From contig NZ_CBTJ020000055.1 of the NCBI RefSeq assembly GCF_001051235.1, positions 62,001-126,000 of the forward strand: DNA of 64,000 bases, given 5' to 3'. Source of the stretch: Candidatus Competibacter denitrificans Run_A_D11 (GTDB lineage: Bacteria > Pseudomonadota > Gammaproteobacteria > Competibacterales > Competibacteraceae). The notes under the pieces were generated by a model. It saw nothing but the letters and a program-made list of their open reading frames with translations, was not told the DNA's origin and made no database searches. The translations under genes and the position numbers were made by a program. Shown piece by piece: positions 8,857-17,008 of this stretch; the stretch's first letter is position 1; each line of letters begins with the position of its first letter.

Positions 8857-9036
8857 TAGGTGATTCCTCTAAAATGACGGGTAGCCAGGCTGGTGCCAGG
8901 CAAGCGAATCGTACCATTAACCCCACATGGCAATGGCTAAGATGGTTGGCGGATGCGATGGGAGTTCGCGGATTTTTCTGTATAACTTCGCTATAGTGGG
9001 GTTATGCAGAACCATATAATTAATTGTTAGGTTGCT

Positions 9037-9789
9037 ATGAATACCGTGTTCTTACATCTCGAGCGGCTGCGTCGGCACTATGAAGTCGCTGTGCGTACCT
9101 ATGATCAGGTATCACTTCTGGATCTTTCGCACGCGCTACGTGTATGGACAGAGCTGAAGAAGCCACTCCAATCGTTGGCGCCGAAGTTTTCTAATGCCAT
9201 CGCATTCAAGACGGGTGTGCCAGCAAAGAAAGTTCTCAAGGCTGCTCGTGGGCACAACTATGTGTTCTGCTATTTGCCTGGGGGTGTCATCACATATGCA
9301 AGCAAAGGTCATCTTGCTTCGGGGCCTGGAATGGGCGAAAGCGATGGTGACTTCACGCTTGGAATAGCCGTCAAACCAACCGCATCACAAATCGAACTCG
9401 GAAAGTTCGCCTTGGTTTCGACTTCCTTCGACCAGCCTCTTATAAAGGCTCTCGATTCAGTAGCCGTTACACGCTGCACATTCATGCAGTGGATGGGAGC
9501 TGAGGCAGTGCGTGTTGCATTTCAAAACCCGAAGGAGAAAGGGCAATACGAAACTGTGGCAATTTCACGGGAAATGGTTATTAAGAGGGTTGCAAACACT
9601 CTGGACGGGTCGCATCCTTCAGCCGCGGGCGGGAGTGACGTGGACAATACATTTGACGCCCCCATACACCACCTTCTTCAGTATCAAGTCGGCGGTGTGC
9701 CTCTTCCCTATTTCATCTTGCTCAAAATAGCGCAAGACATCCTCGAAGTTTCTCAAAGGCTTCTTGTTCTAAATGGAAAAGCAACCTAA
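9037..9789 (+). CDS. Hypothetical cassette-encoded protein, 250 aa
   Basis: Not recognised. 250 residues, soluble, no signal peptide or membrane helix. The N-terminal 50 residues look helical; the central part (about 60-160) is beta-rich with GVITYASKGHLASGPGMGES. The stop codon lies inside the R'' box of the first attC (ACCTAAC), as is usual for cassette genes. The ATG is 5 bases after GTTAGGT, so the gene starts almost at the recombination point. Confidence 0.7.
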   Translation: MNTVFLHLERLRRHYEVAVRTYDQVSLLDLSHALRVWTELKKPLQSLAPKFSNAIAFKTGVPAKKVLKAARGHNYVFCYLPGGVITYASKGHLASGPGMGESDGDFTLGIAVKPTASQIELGKFALVSTSFDQPLIKALDSVAVTRCTFMQWMGAEAVRVAFQNPKEKGQYETVAISREMVIKRVANTLDGSHPSAAGGSDVDNTFDAPIHHLLQYQVGGVPLPYFILLKIAQDILEVSQRLLVLNGKAT

Positions 9790-9852
9790 CCCTACGGTCC
9801 ACCGGACGCTGCGCGATAAAGCTGCGTAGCGCCGGTGACCTCCACGTTAGGT
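9784..9852 (+). other. attC recombination site 1
   Basis: 69 bases with perfectly complementary ends ACCTAAC (9784-9790) and GTTAGGT (9846-9852). Inner arms GGTCCACCGG and CCGGTGACC pair, around a central CGCTGCGCG.../GCTGCGTAGCG palindrome. This is the classical attC layout. Confidence 0.88.
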
Positions 9853-9926
9853 GCCTGTGTAGCATCATCGCAGCATATGAAAAGCGCCTGACCGATCAAC
9901 TACTCTGCAAGAAAAAGGTGACATAA

Positions 9927-10157
9927 ATGACAGATACTTGGCTTCCTTCACTAATCACTTCAACGCCACAAGAGGGATTTGAGCTGGCGATTACCCTTAG
10001 TCGCCGCGGCGTCAAATATACTCAGCCAGATGTAGAGGTCTTGAAGAAACTCCGCCCAGATTATGCAAATTCCGCGGAAGGCCTTACTTGGGCTTCTCAA
10101 GTGATCGCAATTAATTTCCAAACCGTAGCCGCGGCCAACAATTACTGGCGAACATGA
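9927..10157 (+). CDS. Hypothetical cassette-encoded protein, 76 aa
   Basis: Not recognised. 76 residues, soluble, starting MTDTWLPSLITSTPQEGFEL, with AAGGTG about eight bases before the ATG as ribosome site. The middle (GVKYTQPDVEVLKKLRPDYA) reads like a short helical domain. It is the only gene of the second cassette and is bounded by two good attC sites, so it is likely real although small. Confidence 0.65.
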   Translation: MTDTWLPSLITSTPQEGFELAITLSRRGVKYTQPDVEVLKKLRPDYANSAEGLTWASQVIAINFQTVAAANNYWRT

Positions 10158-10167
10158 GTAGCCAGGC

Positions 10168-10278
10168 ACCTAACGGTTCGTTCAAACCGACCCCACTTCG
10201 CGGCGTCGGCATACCAAGGCAAAATACCTTATGCTATCGGCGCCGCTCAGTCGGCGCGGCTTAACTCAGGTGTTAGGC
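10168..10278 (+). other. attC recombination site 2
   Basis: 111 bases from ACCTAAC (10168-10174) to GTTAGGC (10272-10278). The flanking parts GGTTCGTTCAAACCGACCCC and GCGGCTTAACTCAGGT closely resemble the well-known aadA-type attC, with a longer central loop. Confidence 0.88.
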
Positions 10279-10285
10279 AGCATCA

Positions 10286-10651
10286 ATGTCGTTCGCACCA
10301 ACTCTTGCCGCTATTATCGGTGGCTTGTTGCTTGGCTTCGTGCTCGTGAATACGTGCGTGGAGTGGGGCCGCGCAGTTTGGACAGCGGTGCGCTCGCACC
10401 CTCGAGACTCTTGGACGAAAACTCTTTGTCGAGTGGGAATAGTATCGATTCAGAGCAAAGGGCCTTGGGTGTTGGGGGCAGTGATCGTTATTGCCCTCCT
10501 TCTGCCTCGTGAACCGTGGGCCAAAGGGATCTTGGTGGCAGGAATATCGTGGATAGCTTTTGTTCTTGTGACGCTTTTGATCGCCGTGATGGCCACAGTG
10601 CTTTATTCGGCAAACGCTAGAACGCGCGCTAGGCAGAACAGGCACCCATGA
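10286..10651 (+). CDS. Hypothetical membrane protein, cassette-encoded, 121 aa
   Basis: 121 residues with three hydrophobic segments at about 5-25, 58-72 and 80-106, connected by a basic loop (SHPRDSWTKTLCR). The C-terminus is Arg-rich. The ATG is 7 bases downstream of the GTTAGGC that closes attC 2, so translation starts near the cassette boundary. The family was not recognised; small membrane proteins of unknown role are common in integron cassettes. Confidence 0.65.
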   Translation: MSFAPTLAAIIGGLLLGFVLVNTCVEWGRAVWTAVRSHPRDSWTKTLCRVGIVSIQSKGPWVLGAVIVIALLLPREPWAKGILVAGISWIAFVLVTLLIAVMATVLYSANARTRARQNRHP

Positions 10652-10655
10652 TACT

Positions 10656-10783
10656 GCCTAACCAGCCGCTCCACCACGATGCGCATGGCGCGTTCGCAAG
10701 CCCGGCTTGAGATACGCGGTATATTTTCTCAGTCCGGGCTTACGCTACCTGCCTCCGCAGTCGGCTCAGCTCGAACGTTAAGA
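10656..10783 (+). other. attC recombination site 3
   Basis: 128 bases from GCCTAAC (10656-10662) to GTTAAGA (10777-10783; the last base departs from the Y of GTTRRRY). The interior has paired arms AGCCCGGCTTGAG and CAGTCCGGGCT, giving the long-stem form seen in chromosomal arrays. Confidence 0.75.
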
Positions 10784-10795
10784 GGAGTAACTCAC

Positions 10796-11296
10796 ATGCG
10801 AATAGATCCCAGCCTAAACCGTAATTTTCCCAAACTTGCAGAATGGATCACTATTGAGATACCTAAATGTCGCTACGACGCAAGAATTTGGCCTGCTTTT
10901 TTGAAATATAGCCAATTATCTACATCCGCTGCGGCTTCAGCGCTTTCTTACAATGGCTTTCCACCGACAATAGACATATCCGTTCAGCGTTCCTATGGCA
11001 GTTATCGCCCTAGATTTAAGCGAAACCGCGATAAGATATTCATCAGCAGGAATTTGTGTCGAGAATTCGAGAAGCAAGATCCGGATTACCGCGTTAGTAA
11101 ACCCTATGACCTTATCATGACAGCAACCATTCTTCATGAAATGGTACATTGGGGAGACTTTATTTTCGACTATATAAATCAGCCAGATAAAGATATATAT
11201 GATTCTGTTAAAGGCAAGTGGCTAAAGGGTATGGATGTAGGGTTCCAGTTCGAGAATGAGGCGTTTTATGGCATCTATACCAGAGAGTACTTGTAG
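10796..11296 (+). CDS. Putative zincin-like protein (HEMVH), cassette-encoded
   Basis: 166 residues from ATG 10796, chosen because GGAG lies 8 bases upstream; the longer frame runs into attC 3. Residues 114-118 read HEMVH, followed by WGDFIFD, and a downstream FENEAFYG could supply the third zinc ligand. This matches, by memory of the motif, the Tox-MPTase3 class of putative toxin metallopeptidases (LHE-x-VHxGD ... FE-x-AYG). The protein lacks a secretion signal. If it is a toxin domain, the neighbouring cassettes might supply immunity, but nothing shows this. Confidence 0.6.
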   Translation: MRIDPSLNRNFPKLAEWITIEIPKCRYDARIWPAFLKYSQLSTSAAASALSYNGFPPTIDISVQRSYGSYRPRFKRNRDKIFISRNLCREFEKQDPDYRVSKPYDLIMTATILHEMVHWGDFIFDYINQPDKDIYDSVKGKWLKGMDVGFQFENEAFYGIYTREYL

Positions 11297-11338
11297 ATTA
11301 TGATTTCAATTGAGGGGCTACAGAGCGAGAATAGGGTC

Positions 11339-11420
11339 GGTTCTAATATTCCAATATCGGCTAATCCAGCGCTCCAGCAGAGCTTCGCTATCGTTTCGCC
11401 CGCTGAGCTTTGCGTTAGAC
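11339..11420 (+). other. attC recombination site 4 (left end uncertain)
   Basis: The right box GTTAGAC (11414-11420) is clear. The left box is degenerate: TTCTAAT at 11341 or GGCTAAT at about 11354. Inner pairing GCTCCAGC.../GCTGAGC supports a folded site. Confidence 0.6.
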
Positions 11421-11438
11421 TTCACAAGGACACGCTTT

Positions 11439-11828
11439 ATGGCACAAATCAAAATCTATGGCCTCAAATCGTCACTTGCGGAAAAATCATCTTCACTTTC
11501 ATCTGCAATTCACAGCGCAGTTGTCGAAGCATTAGCCTACCCTCCAGACAAGAAATTTCACCGTTTCATTGGACTCGATAAGTCAGATTTCCTATTCCCG
11601 TCTGATCGAAGCGAAAATTACACAATTATTGAAATTTCAATGTTTGAGGGTCGCTCAATCGAGGCGAAAAAGGCATTGATACGCCTTCTGTTTGCCAATA
11701 TCGCCCGCGAGGCAGAAATTGATCCGCATAACATCGAAATCACAATAATCGAGACGCCAAAACAAAATTGGGGTATTCGTGGCATGTGCGGCGATGAATT
11801 AGCGTTAGGATACAAGGTAAATGTATAG
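11439..11828 (+). CDS. Tautomerase-family protein, cassette-encoded
   Basis: 129 residues from ATG 11439, which follows GTTAGAC by 18 bases. The sequence has the hallmarks of tautomerase_2 (4-oxalocrotonate tautomerase superfamily) proteins: IHSAVVEALAYPPDKKFHRF, YTIIEISMFEGRS, EITIIETPKQNWGIRG and GDELALGYKV. Family enzymes use an N-terminal proline exposed after Met removal. Here the second residue is alanine (MAQIKIYG), so the usual catalytic base is missing and activity is doubtful. It is the last cassette of array 1. Confidence 0.8.
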   Translation: MAQIKIYGLKSSLAEKSSSLSSAIHSAVVEALAYPPDKKFHRFIGLDKSDFLFPSDRSENYTIIEISMFEGRSIEAKKALIRLLFANIAREAEIDPHNIEITIIETPKQNWGIRGMCGDELALGYKVNV

Positions 11829-11881
11829 TATTTTCTATTTTCTTCTTCCCAATAAATACAACAGGGCAAAGCGTACAATGC

Positions 11882-12277
11882 CTACTCATAATCAATTCGG
11901 ATTCCCTGATAAAAGACTTCCTGTTTAATAGTTTTCAGGCTCACACCATTTCTTATCAGAAGGTTTTCCGGCGTTCGCCATTGCAAGTTGATTTGAGTAT
12001 CTTGCGGGTGGCCATTAGTGACAAAAACATTACCGCTCTCATTTGGTAATGGAGCATCAACCGGAATTAAAGAAACCTGTGTGCTGAAACCGGTAGTTGC
12101 CCCGCAATCCCTCTGAAATAACACAGCTTTGAAACGGCCCTTCGGCGCTGCTTTTTCCTGAAAAATTTCATTGCCGCATAAATCCGAAAAGAGCCGATCC
12201 AGAAAATAAAATCCCGCAACCGCCAAACCAGCCAGAATGCCAAGGATGATCAGCACCGCACTCAAAAAACCCTTCAT
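11882..12277 (-). CDS. Hypothetical membrane-anchored protein
   Basis: 131 residues: one N-terminal membrane helix (about 4-28) followed by a periplasmic or external beta-rich domain with two cysteines (LFSDLCGNE and FQRDCGATTGF). The CGATT-GFSTQVSL motif recurs in small DUF-type membrane-anchored proteins, but I cannot name the family. It starts 9 bases after cbiG stops, so it is the last gene of the riboswitch-led cob transcript. It faces array 1 tail to tail. Confidence 0.6.
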   Translation of the reverse strand: MKGFLSAVLIILGILAGLAVAGFYFLDRLFSDLCGNEIFQEKAAPKGRFKAVLFQRDCGATTGFSTQVSLIPVDAPLPNESGNVFVTNGHPQDTQINLQWRTPENLLIRNGVSLKTIKQEVFYQGIRIDYE

Positions 12278-12286
12278 TCTGGCTCA

Positions 12287-13021
12287 TCAGCCTGGCCGGT
12301 AAATCACCAGCTTGCCGCGCAACGGTTCCGCCAGCGCGGTGGGCAATTCGCGGTGGCTGATCCACAACACGGCAGCAAACGCAGTGGGATCAATCGCTTC
12401 AAGCTGATCGAATAACGCCAGGTTGGCAGGCAGCGGCCCACTGCGACCGTTGGCGTGATGAGGCCACCAGTCCGTGCGACCGACTTCCTGCACCAGCGCC
12501 ACCGGTTCGTCATTGACCACGGCGGCGCTGGCTCGGACCAGCGTTTCGTGCGATGCCTCCAAGGTCCAGCCCAGCTCCCGCCCCAGCAAATCGACCGCCA
12601 GGGTTTGCCGCACATCCGAAGCCGTAGTCAGTACCGGCGTTGCCCCCAGCGCGGTGGCCAATTGCCTGGCGAGCGCATTGGCGCCGCCCAGATGGCCGGA
12701 TAGCACGGGAATGGCAAATTTCCCGGCTTCATCCACCACCACCACCGCCGGGTCTTGTGTCTTATCACGCAAGTGTGGGGCGATCAGCCGCACCACCGCG
12801 CCCACCGAGACGATAGCGATAATCCCTTCAAAAGCCGCGAAGAGCGCCGGGATTTGATCGCCGACTTTGCCCGGATAGCTACAGCTCGCATCAGGGGCGA
12901 CGCGCTCAGCGTCCGCCCGGAATTTCTCCGGCACAAACAGCCGGGTATCGGGCAAAACCGCCAGCATCCGACCGGCCAGCGCGATGCCGTGGCGGGTGAT
13001 GGCGACGATGGCGAGTTTCAT
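12287..13021 (-). CDS. cbiG: CbiG N-terminal and central domains
   Basis: 244 residues. It matches the N-terminal half of cobalt-precorrin-5A hydrolase: AIVAITRHGIALAGRM, then IIAIVSVGAVVRLIAPHLRDKTQDPAVVVVDE and PVLSGHLGGANALARQLA. The CobE-like C-terminal domain is absent and is encoded separately at 8464-8856. Split CbiG proteins are known, so the two may act together to open the delta-lactone ring. It overlaps cobI by 4 bases. Confidence 0.9.
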   Translation of the reverse strand: MKLAIVAITRHGIALAGRMLAVLPDTRLFVPEKFRADAERVAPDASCSYPGKVGDQIPALFAAFEGIIAIVSVGAVVRLIAPHLRDKTQDPAVVVVDEAGKFAIPVLSGHLGGANALARQLATALGATPVLTTASDVRQTLAVDLLGRELGWTLEASHETLVRASAAVVNDEPVALVQEVGRTDWWPHHANGRSGPLPANLALFDQLEAIDPTAFAAVLWISHRELPTALAEPLRGKLVIYRPG

Positions 13022-13791
13022 ACCGCTTTGGCAGCCGATGGTTTACGGCAGCCCCGGTGCAATGCGCCCCGCGCCCGGCCGGGATTCTGCACCAGCATCA
13101 GCGACAGATAATGCACCGTCTGGCCCTTGAGGCAGGTCACATCGCGGACGATGCGCTGATCCGGCGCACCGACTTTTTCGATGAAACAGGCGGTCGCCGC
13201 GAGGCCGCGCCGTTCGATCAGTTCGATCACGTCATCAATCAGCGGCTTGACCTTCATCAAGACCAGCGTATCGAATTCATCCAGCAAATGATCGATGACC
13301 GCGATGCCGTAGGCGGTCGGAATCACGGCGATGGTTTCGTCTTCTTCCGCCAGCGCCACGCCGGTCGTCGCCGCGGCAGCGGCGAAGGACGACACGCCGG
13401 GAATGGTTTCCACCACCACCGCCGGAGCCAGTTCCCGCACCACTCGCGCCAGATGGCCGAAGGTGGCAAAGGTCGAGGCATCGCCTTCCACCAGAAACAC
13501 CAGGTCGCGGCCCTCGGCCAGCAGCTCGACCGTGCGCGTCGCCGCGCGTGCCCACGCCTTGGCCAGAATCTCCGGGTCGCGGGTCATGGGAAAGACCAGT
13601 GCTTCGGCATCGGCGGGTTTGGGCAGACCGCCACGCTCGACGATGGACAGCGCATAGGAGGCATCTTCGGCCTTCTTGACCGGATACAGCCAGCGCGCCC
13701 CGGAGGTGACGGCCGCCCAGGCCCGGCGGGTGATGAGATCCGGGTCGCCAGGGCCGAGCGATGCGCCGATTAATTTGCCGTAGCTTTGCAT
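13018..13791 (-). CDS. cobI: Precorrin-2 C20-methyltransferase
   Basis: 257 residues from ATG 13791, preceded by GAGGG at 8 bases; the open frame also allows GTG at 13806. Tetrapyrrole methylase fold: GASLGPGDPDLITRRA near the start, LVFLVEGDASTFATFGHL, and ETIPGVSSFAAAAA. It methylates precorrin-2 at C20. The cobL-cobI gap of 69 bases contains a CCCTCACCC-type repeat and a CCCTGTCCC/GGGATAGGG hairpin. Confidence 0.93.
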   Translation of the reverse strand: MQSYGKLIGASLGPGDPDLITRRAWAAVTSGARWLYPVKKAEDASYALSIVERGGLPKPADAEALVFPMTRDPEILAKAWARAATRTVELLAEGRDLVFLVEGDASTFATFGHLARVVRELAPAVVVETIPGVSSFAAAAATTGVALAEEDETIAVIPTAYGIAVIDHLLDEFDTLVLMKVKPLIDDVIELIERRGLAATACFIEKVGAPDQRIVRDVTCLKGQTVHYLSLMLVQNPGRARGALHRGCRKPSAAKAV

Positions 13792-13860
13792 CGAAGAATC
13801 CCTCACCCTAGCCCTGTCCCAGCGGGATAGGGAATTCTAAGATATTGTTAAATTTAATAG

Positions 13861-15141
13861 TCATGCGGGTTCCTTGTGGGCGGTAACAATCCACACCGGG
13901 TTTTGCGCTGCCAGGCGGTGATGATCAAGAATCGGTTGACTGCGGCTGGCTTGCAGTTGCACTACGTCCCAGCCGACGCCGGCGGCCTGTAAAACCGTGG
14001 TAGCGGTCGCCAGGTTTTCCAGGGTGACGAAGTTCATCACCAGCCGTCCGTTTGGTTTCAGGCGCGATACTATGAGGTCGATCAACCCGGCCAATTCGCC
14101 ACCAGAACCACCGATGAACACGGCGTCGGGGTCGGGCCAGGCAGCCAGCAGCGCCGGTGCTTTGCCGATGCACAGCGTGTAGTTGCTGAGCCGAAACCGG
14201 AGCGCGTTGGCCTGCGCGTTGGCGGCATCGGCTTCGTTCTTTTCGATAGCCCAGACGTGGCCTTGTGGGGTCAGTCGCGCGCACTCGATGCCGACCGAAC
14301 CCGATCCCGCGCCGATATCCCAAACGATGGCGTCTGGTTGCAAGCGTAATTTGGCCAGCGTCAGCGCCCGCGCTTCCTGTTTGGTGATCAGGCCCTTATC
14401 GGGTGCTCGCTGCTGATATTCATGATCTTCCAGGCCGAAACGGGGCAGTTCAAGCGTCGGGCCACGTTCGACCAGCAGCACGTTGGGTTCGGGGAACTCG
14501 CGCGCGGCGACCTCGGCAAGGCTCAAATCGGGGAAGATGGCCTCATCAGCCAACAATAGGCGGCAGGCGATGGATAGCGTGACCTCGGTGTGGTAACCGG
14601 CAGTGAGCAAGGCCCGCGCCAGCCGCGCCGGGTTATTGCGCGGGCCGGTGAAGACCGCAATGCGCGGATGCCGGGCGATGGCGCGAATCACCGGATACAG
14701 GCCATGATCTGGCGTTGCGCCTACCGTCCATTCCCCGGCGTCCGGGCCGTGGCATGAGGCAATGACGACATCCTGCCACGGCTTTTTGAAGCGGGCGAAG
14801 GCCAGTTGCAGAGTCGAAGGCGCGGGCAGCACCGTCACGGCGTCGGCCCCAAGCTGGCCGATCAGATAGCGGGCGATACCGTGGCACAGCGGATCGCCGG
14901 TTGCCAGCACGACGACGGCGCGCTCCGTCGCCAGCGCCGCTCTGATCCAGAGCAGACTCTGGCTCAAGCCGCCATCGAGATCGCGGGTTTCGGCAGCCGG
15001 TGCCAGGTGGACGCGCACCAGTTCCAGGGTGCGGCCAGCGCCGATGACCAGATCGGCCTTGTTTAGACTATGCCGGGCAGTTTCCGACAAGCCCGCCCAG
15101 CCGTCGTCCAGCAGGCCGATGAGGGTGACCGTCGCACTCAT
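13861..15141 (-). CDS. cobL: Precorrin-6Y C5,15-methyltransferase (decarboxylating)
   Basis: 426 residues with the fused CbiE-CbiT layout. Residues 1-210 are the tetrapyrrole methylase domain (ATGDPLCHGIARYL, SCHGPDAGEW). Residues about 235-410 are the class I methyltransferase domain (ITKQEARALTLAKL, VWDIGAGSGSVGIECARL, DAVFIGGSGGEL). It methylates C5 and C15 and decarboxylates the C12 acetate. It overlaps cbiD by 4 bases. Confidence 0.94.
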   Translation of the reverse strand: MSATVTLIGLLDDGWAGLSETARHSLNKADLVIGAGRTLELVRVHLAPAAETRDLDGGLSQSLLWIRAALATERAVVVLATGDPLCHGIARYLIGQLGADAVTVLPAPSTLQLAFARFKKPWQDVVIASCHGPDAGEWTVGATPDHGLYPVIRAIARHPRIAVFTGPRNNPARLARALLTAGYHTEVTLSIACRLLLADEAIFPDLSLAEVAAREFPEPNVLLVERGPTLELPRFGLEDHEYQQRAPDKGLITKQEARALTLAKLRLQPDAIVWDIGAGSGSVGIECARLTPQGHVWAIEKNEADAANAQANALRFRLSNYTLCIGKAPALLAAWPDPDAVFIGGSGGELAGLIDLIVSRLKPNGRLVMNFVTLENLATATTVLQAAGVGWDVVQLQASRSQPILDHHRLAAQNPVWIVTAHKEPA

Positions 15142-16313
15142 AAGATGTTTTCCTCAGCGACTCGGCAAATGAACTGGCCTTCAAAGTCGCAGACCAGTAC
15201 CGTCAGTTGATAGCCGCCGGGGTATTGAGTTTTCAGGCTACGAATCGCTCTAAGCGCCAGTTGCCGGTGGAAAGCGACCGTTAAGCCCAACCGGGCCAGT
15301 TGTTCTGCCGCAAACCGAGCCGTTTCGGCGGCGCGGATGGCCTCAATCAATGCATCCGGCGCAGCCACCGCCTGCGCCGCCTCGGCCAGAATGACGCGAT
15401 CCACCGGCGCCCGCCAGGCATGGGTTACGCTCAAGCCCTGGCACAGCTTGGTCAGCTTACCGACCATCACGCCCAGATAAATCGCGGTGAAATTCCGCTG
15501 CACGGCAGTGGTGAAAGCGGCTTTGACAAAATCGCCCATCTGCACGAAACAGGATTCATCCAGGTCGGGTAGCTGGCGCATGGCGAATTTCTCGGTGCGG
15601 CCGCCGGTCGTGAATACGACAGCGGTCTGTCTCTGATTCGCCGCTACCTCAATGGCTTGTACCACGCTGGCGCGAAACGCCGCCGTTGAATACGGGCGGA
15701 CGATGCCCGTCGTGCCCAGGATCGAAATACCACCCAGAATCCCCAGGCGGGCGTTAAGGGTCTTTTGCGCGATGGTCTCGCCGCCTGGCACCGAAATCGT
15801 CACTTCCAGCCCTGCTGTCGCCAGCAACTCGGCAGCTACGGCGCGGAGGTTGGCGCGAATGTTCCGTTGTGGCACCGGATTGATGGCCGGGCCGCCGACC
15901 GCCAAACCCAGCCCTTCTTTGGTGACCACACCGACGCCGGGGCCACCTTTCAGCGCGATTTCTCCGGCTTGATCGGGCAGGAGGCAAACGTCAGCAGTCA
16001 GGTGCGCGCCGTGGGTAGCGTCGGGATCATCACCGGCATCTTTGATCACCACGGCATGGGCGGTGCGAGTCTCGCCGCTTCCATCCAGACGACCCTCCGT
16101 CACTGCGAAGGTCACCGCCTGGCCGTTGGGCAACTGACAAACGATGCTGTCCGGCACTGCGCCGGTCAGCAGGCCCACCGTAGCGGCTTTTGCTGCCGCC
16201 GCTGCACATGCGCCGGTGGTAAATCCGGTACGGTTGCCACGGGCGCGGCGGCTATCGCCCTTGCGTACCCTGGCGGGCTTGAGCGCATGGCCGACGATGT
16301 TTTCCTCGCTCAT
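15138..16313 (-). CDS. cbiD: Cobalt-precorrin-5B C1-methyltransferase
   Basis: 391 residues. Starts with the CbiD signature RTGFTTGACAAAAAKAA, followed by GGPAINPVPQRNI, VTISVPGGE, LGILGGISILGTTGIVRPYS and VVFTTGGRTEKFA. CbiD methylates C1 in the oxygen-independent route and replaces the CobF activity of the aerobic pathway. Its presence with CobM/CobJ/CobL-named homologues and without cobG or cobF points to a pathway of the cobalt-early or mixed type. ATGA overlap with cobH. Confidence 0.95.
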   Translation of the reverse strand: MSEENIVGHALKPARVRKGDSRRARGNRTGFTTGACAAAAAKAATVGLLTGAVPDSIVCQLPNGQAVTFAVTEGRLDGSGETRTAHAVVIKDAGDDPDATHGAHLTADVCLLPDQAGEIALKGGPGVGVVTKEGLGLAVGGPAINPVPQRNIRANLRAVAAELLATAGLEVTISVPGGETIAQKTLNARLGILGGISILGTTGIVRPYSTAAFRASVVQAIEVAANQRQTAVVFTTGGRTEKFAMRQLPDLDESCFVQMGDFVKAAFTTAVQRNFTAIYLGVMVGKLTKLCQGLSVTHAWRAPVDRVILAEAAQAVAAPDALIEAIRAAETARFAAEQLARLGLTVAFHRQLALRAIRSLKTQYPGGYQLTVLVCDFEGQFICRVAEENIL

Positions 16314-16993
16314 GCGGCCGATTGGGCTGGCGCCGTTTCCGCCAGCGACAATAAGGCATGAATCGCCGCCACCACCAGTGTCGAGCCGCCCTTGCGGCCC
16401 TCAATCGCTACCCACGGCGTTTCTGCAACCGTCATCAACGAGGCTTTCGATTCGGCGGCGGACACAAAGCCAACCGGCATTCCGATGATCAACGCAGGCC
16501 GCACCCCTTCGGTGCGAATCAGGCGGATCAGCTCGATCAAGGCGGTGGGCGCATTGCCAATGCCGACAATCGCACCGTCCAACGTGCCCAGACGCCAGGC
16601 TTTGCGCATCGCCTGCACCGCGCGGGTGCTATTGGCGGCTTTGGCAGCTTCAATCACATCGGCATCGGCGATGTAGTGATGGGTGGTTAAACCGAAATGG
16701 GCCAGCCGCGGCTGTGACAGCCCGACGCAGATCATCTCCACATCGGCGACGAGGGGCGTACCGCCTTTGCGCACGGCCTGTAACCCGGCCTGCATGGCGT
16801 CGGGATGGAAGACGGTTAAGCCGTTGAACTCGAAATCGGCGGTGGCGTGGATCATCCGCCGCACCAGCGGCCATTGCTCGGCGGTGTAGCAGTGCGGCCC
16901 GGCTTCGGCGTCGATAATGGTGAAGGAATCGTGCTCGATGGCGCGACCAGCGGCGGTCAGTTGTTCAGTGATGCGATTAGCAGTAACGGTCAT
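16310..16993 (-). CDS. cobH: Precorrin-8X methylmutase
   Basis: 227 residues. CobH/CbiC features: RMIHATADFEFNGLTVFHPDA near residues 45-65, with the catalytic histidine in MIHATAD, and GNAPTALIELIRL and GMPVGFVSAAESKASL. It moves the methyl group from C11 to C12 to give hydrogenobyrinate or cobyrinate. It lies 15 bases after cobM and shares an ATGA with cbiD. Confidence 0.95.
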   Translation of the reverse strand: MTVTANRITEQLTAAGRAIEHDSFTIIDAEAGPHCYTAEQWPLVRRMIHATADFEFNGLTVFHPDAMQAGLQAVRKGGTPLVADVEMICVGLSQPRLAHFGLTTHHYIADADVIEAAKAANSTRAVQAMRKAWRLGTLDGAIVGIGNAPTALIELIRLIRTEGVRPALIIGMPVGFVSAAESKASLMTVAETPWVAIEGRKGGSTLVVAAIHALLSLAETAPAQSAA

Positions 16994-17008
16994 GGCGGCC
17001 TGTGACGA

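Larger units (their letters stand above)
9026..11828 (+). mobile_element. Integron cassette array without integrase (CALIN-type), array 1
   Basis: Five plus-strand genes are separated by palindromic attC sites with RYYYAAC...GTTRRRY ends (9784-9852, 10168-10278, 10656-10783, about 11339-11420). The array begins at a lone GTTAGGT at 9026-9032, 5 bases before the first ATG. No tyrosine recombinase of the IntI type occurs anywhere in the window, which defines a cluster of attC sites lacking an integrase. The array lies between two minus-strand halves of the cob cluster. The cassette genes are less GC-rich than the cob genes. The right edge has no recognisable attC. Confidence 0.85.

Noticed and set aside
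13057..13773. 238-codon frame antisense to cobI
   Set aside because: Shadow frame with His/Arg/Gln-rich product.
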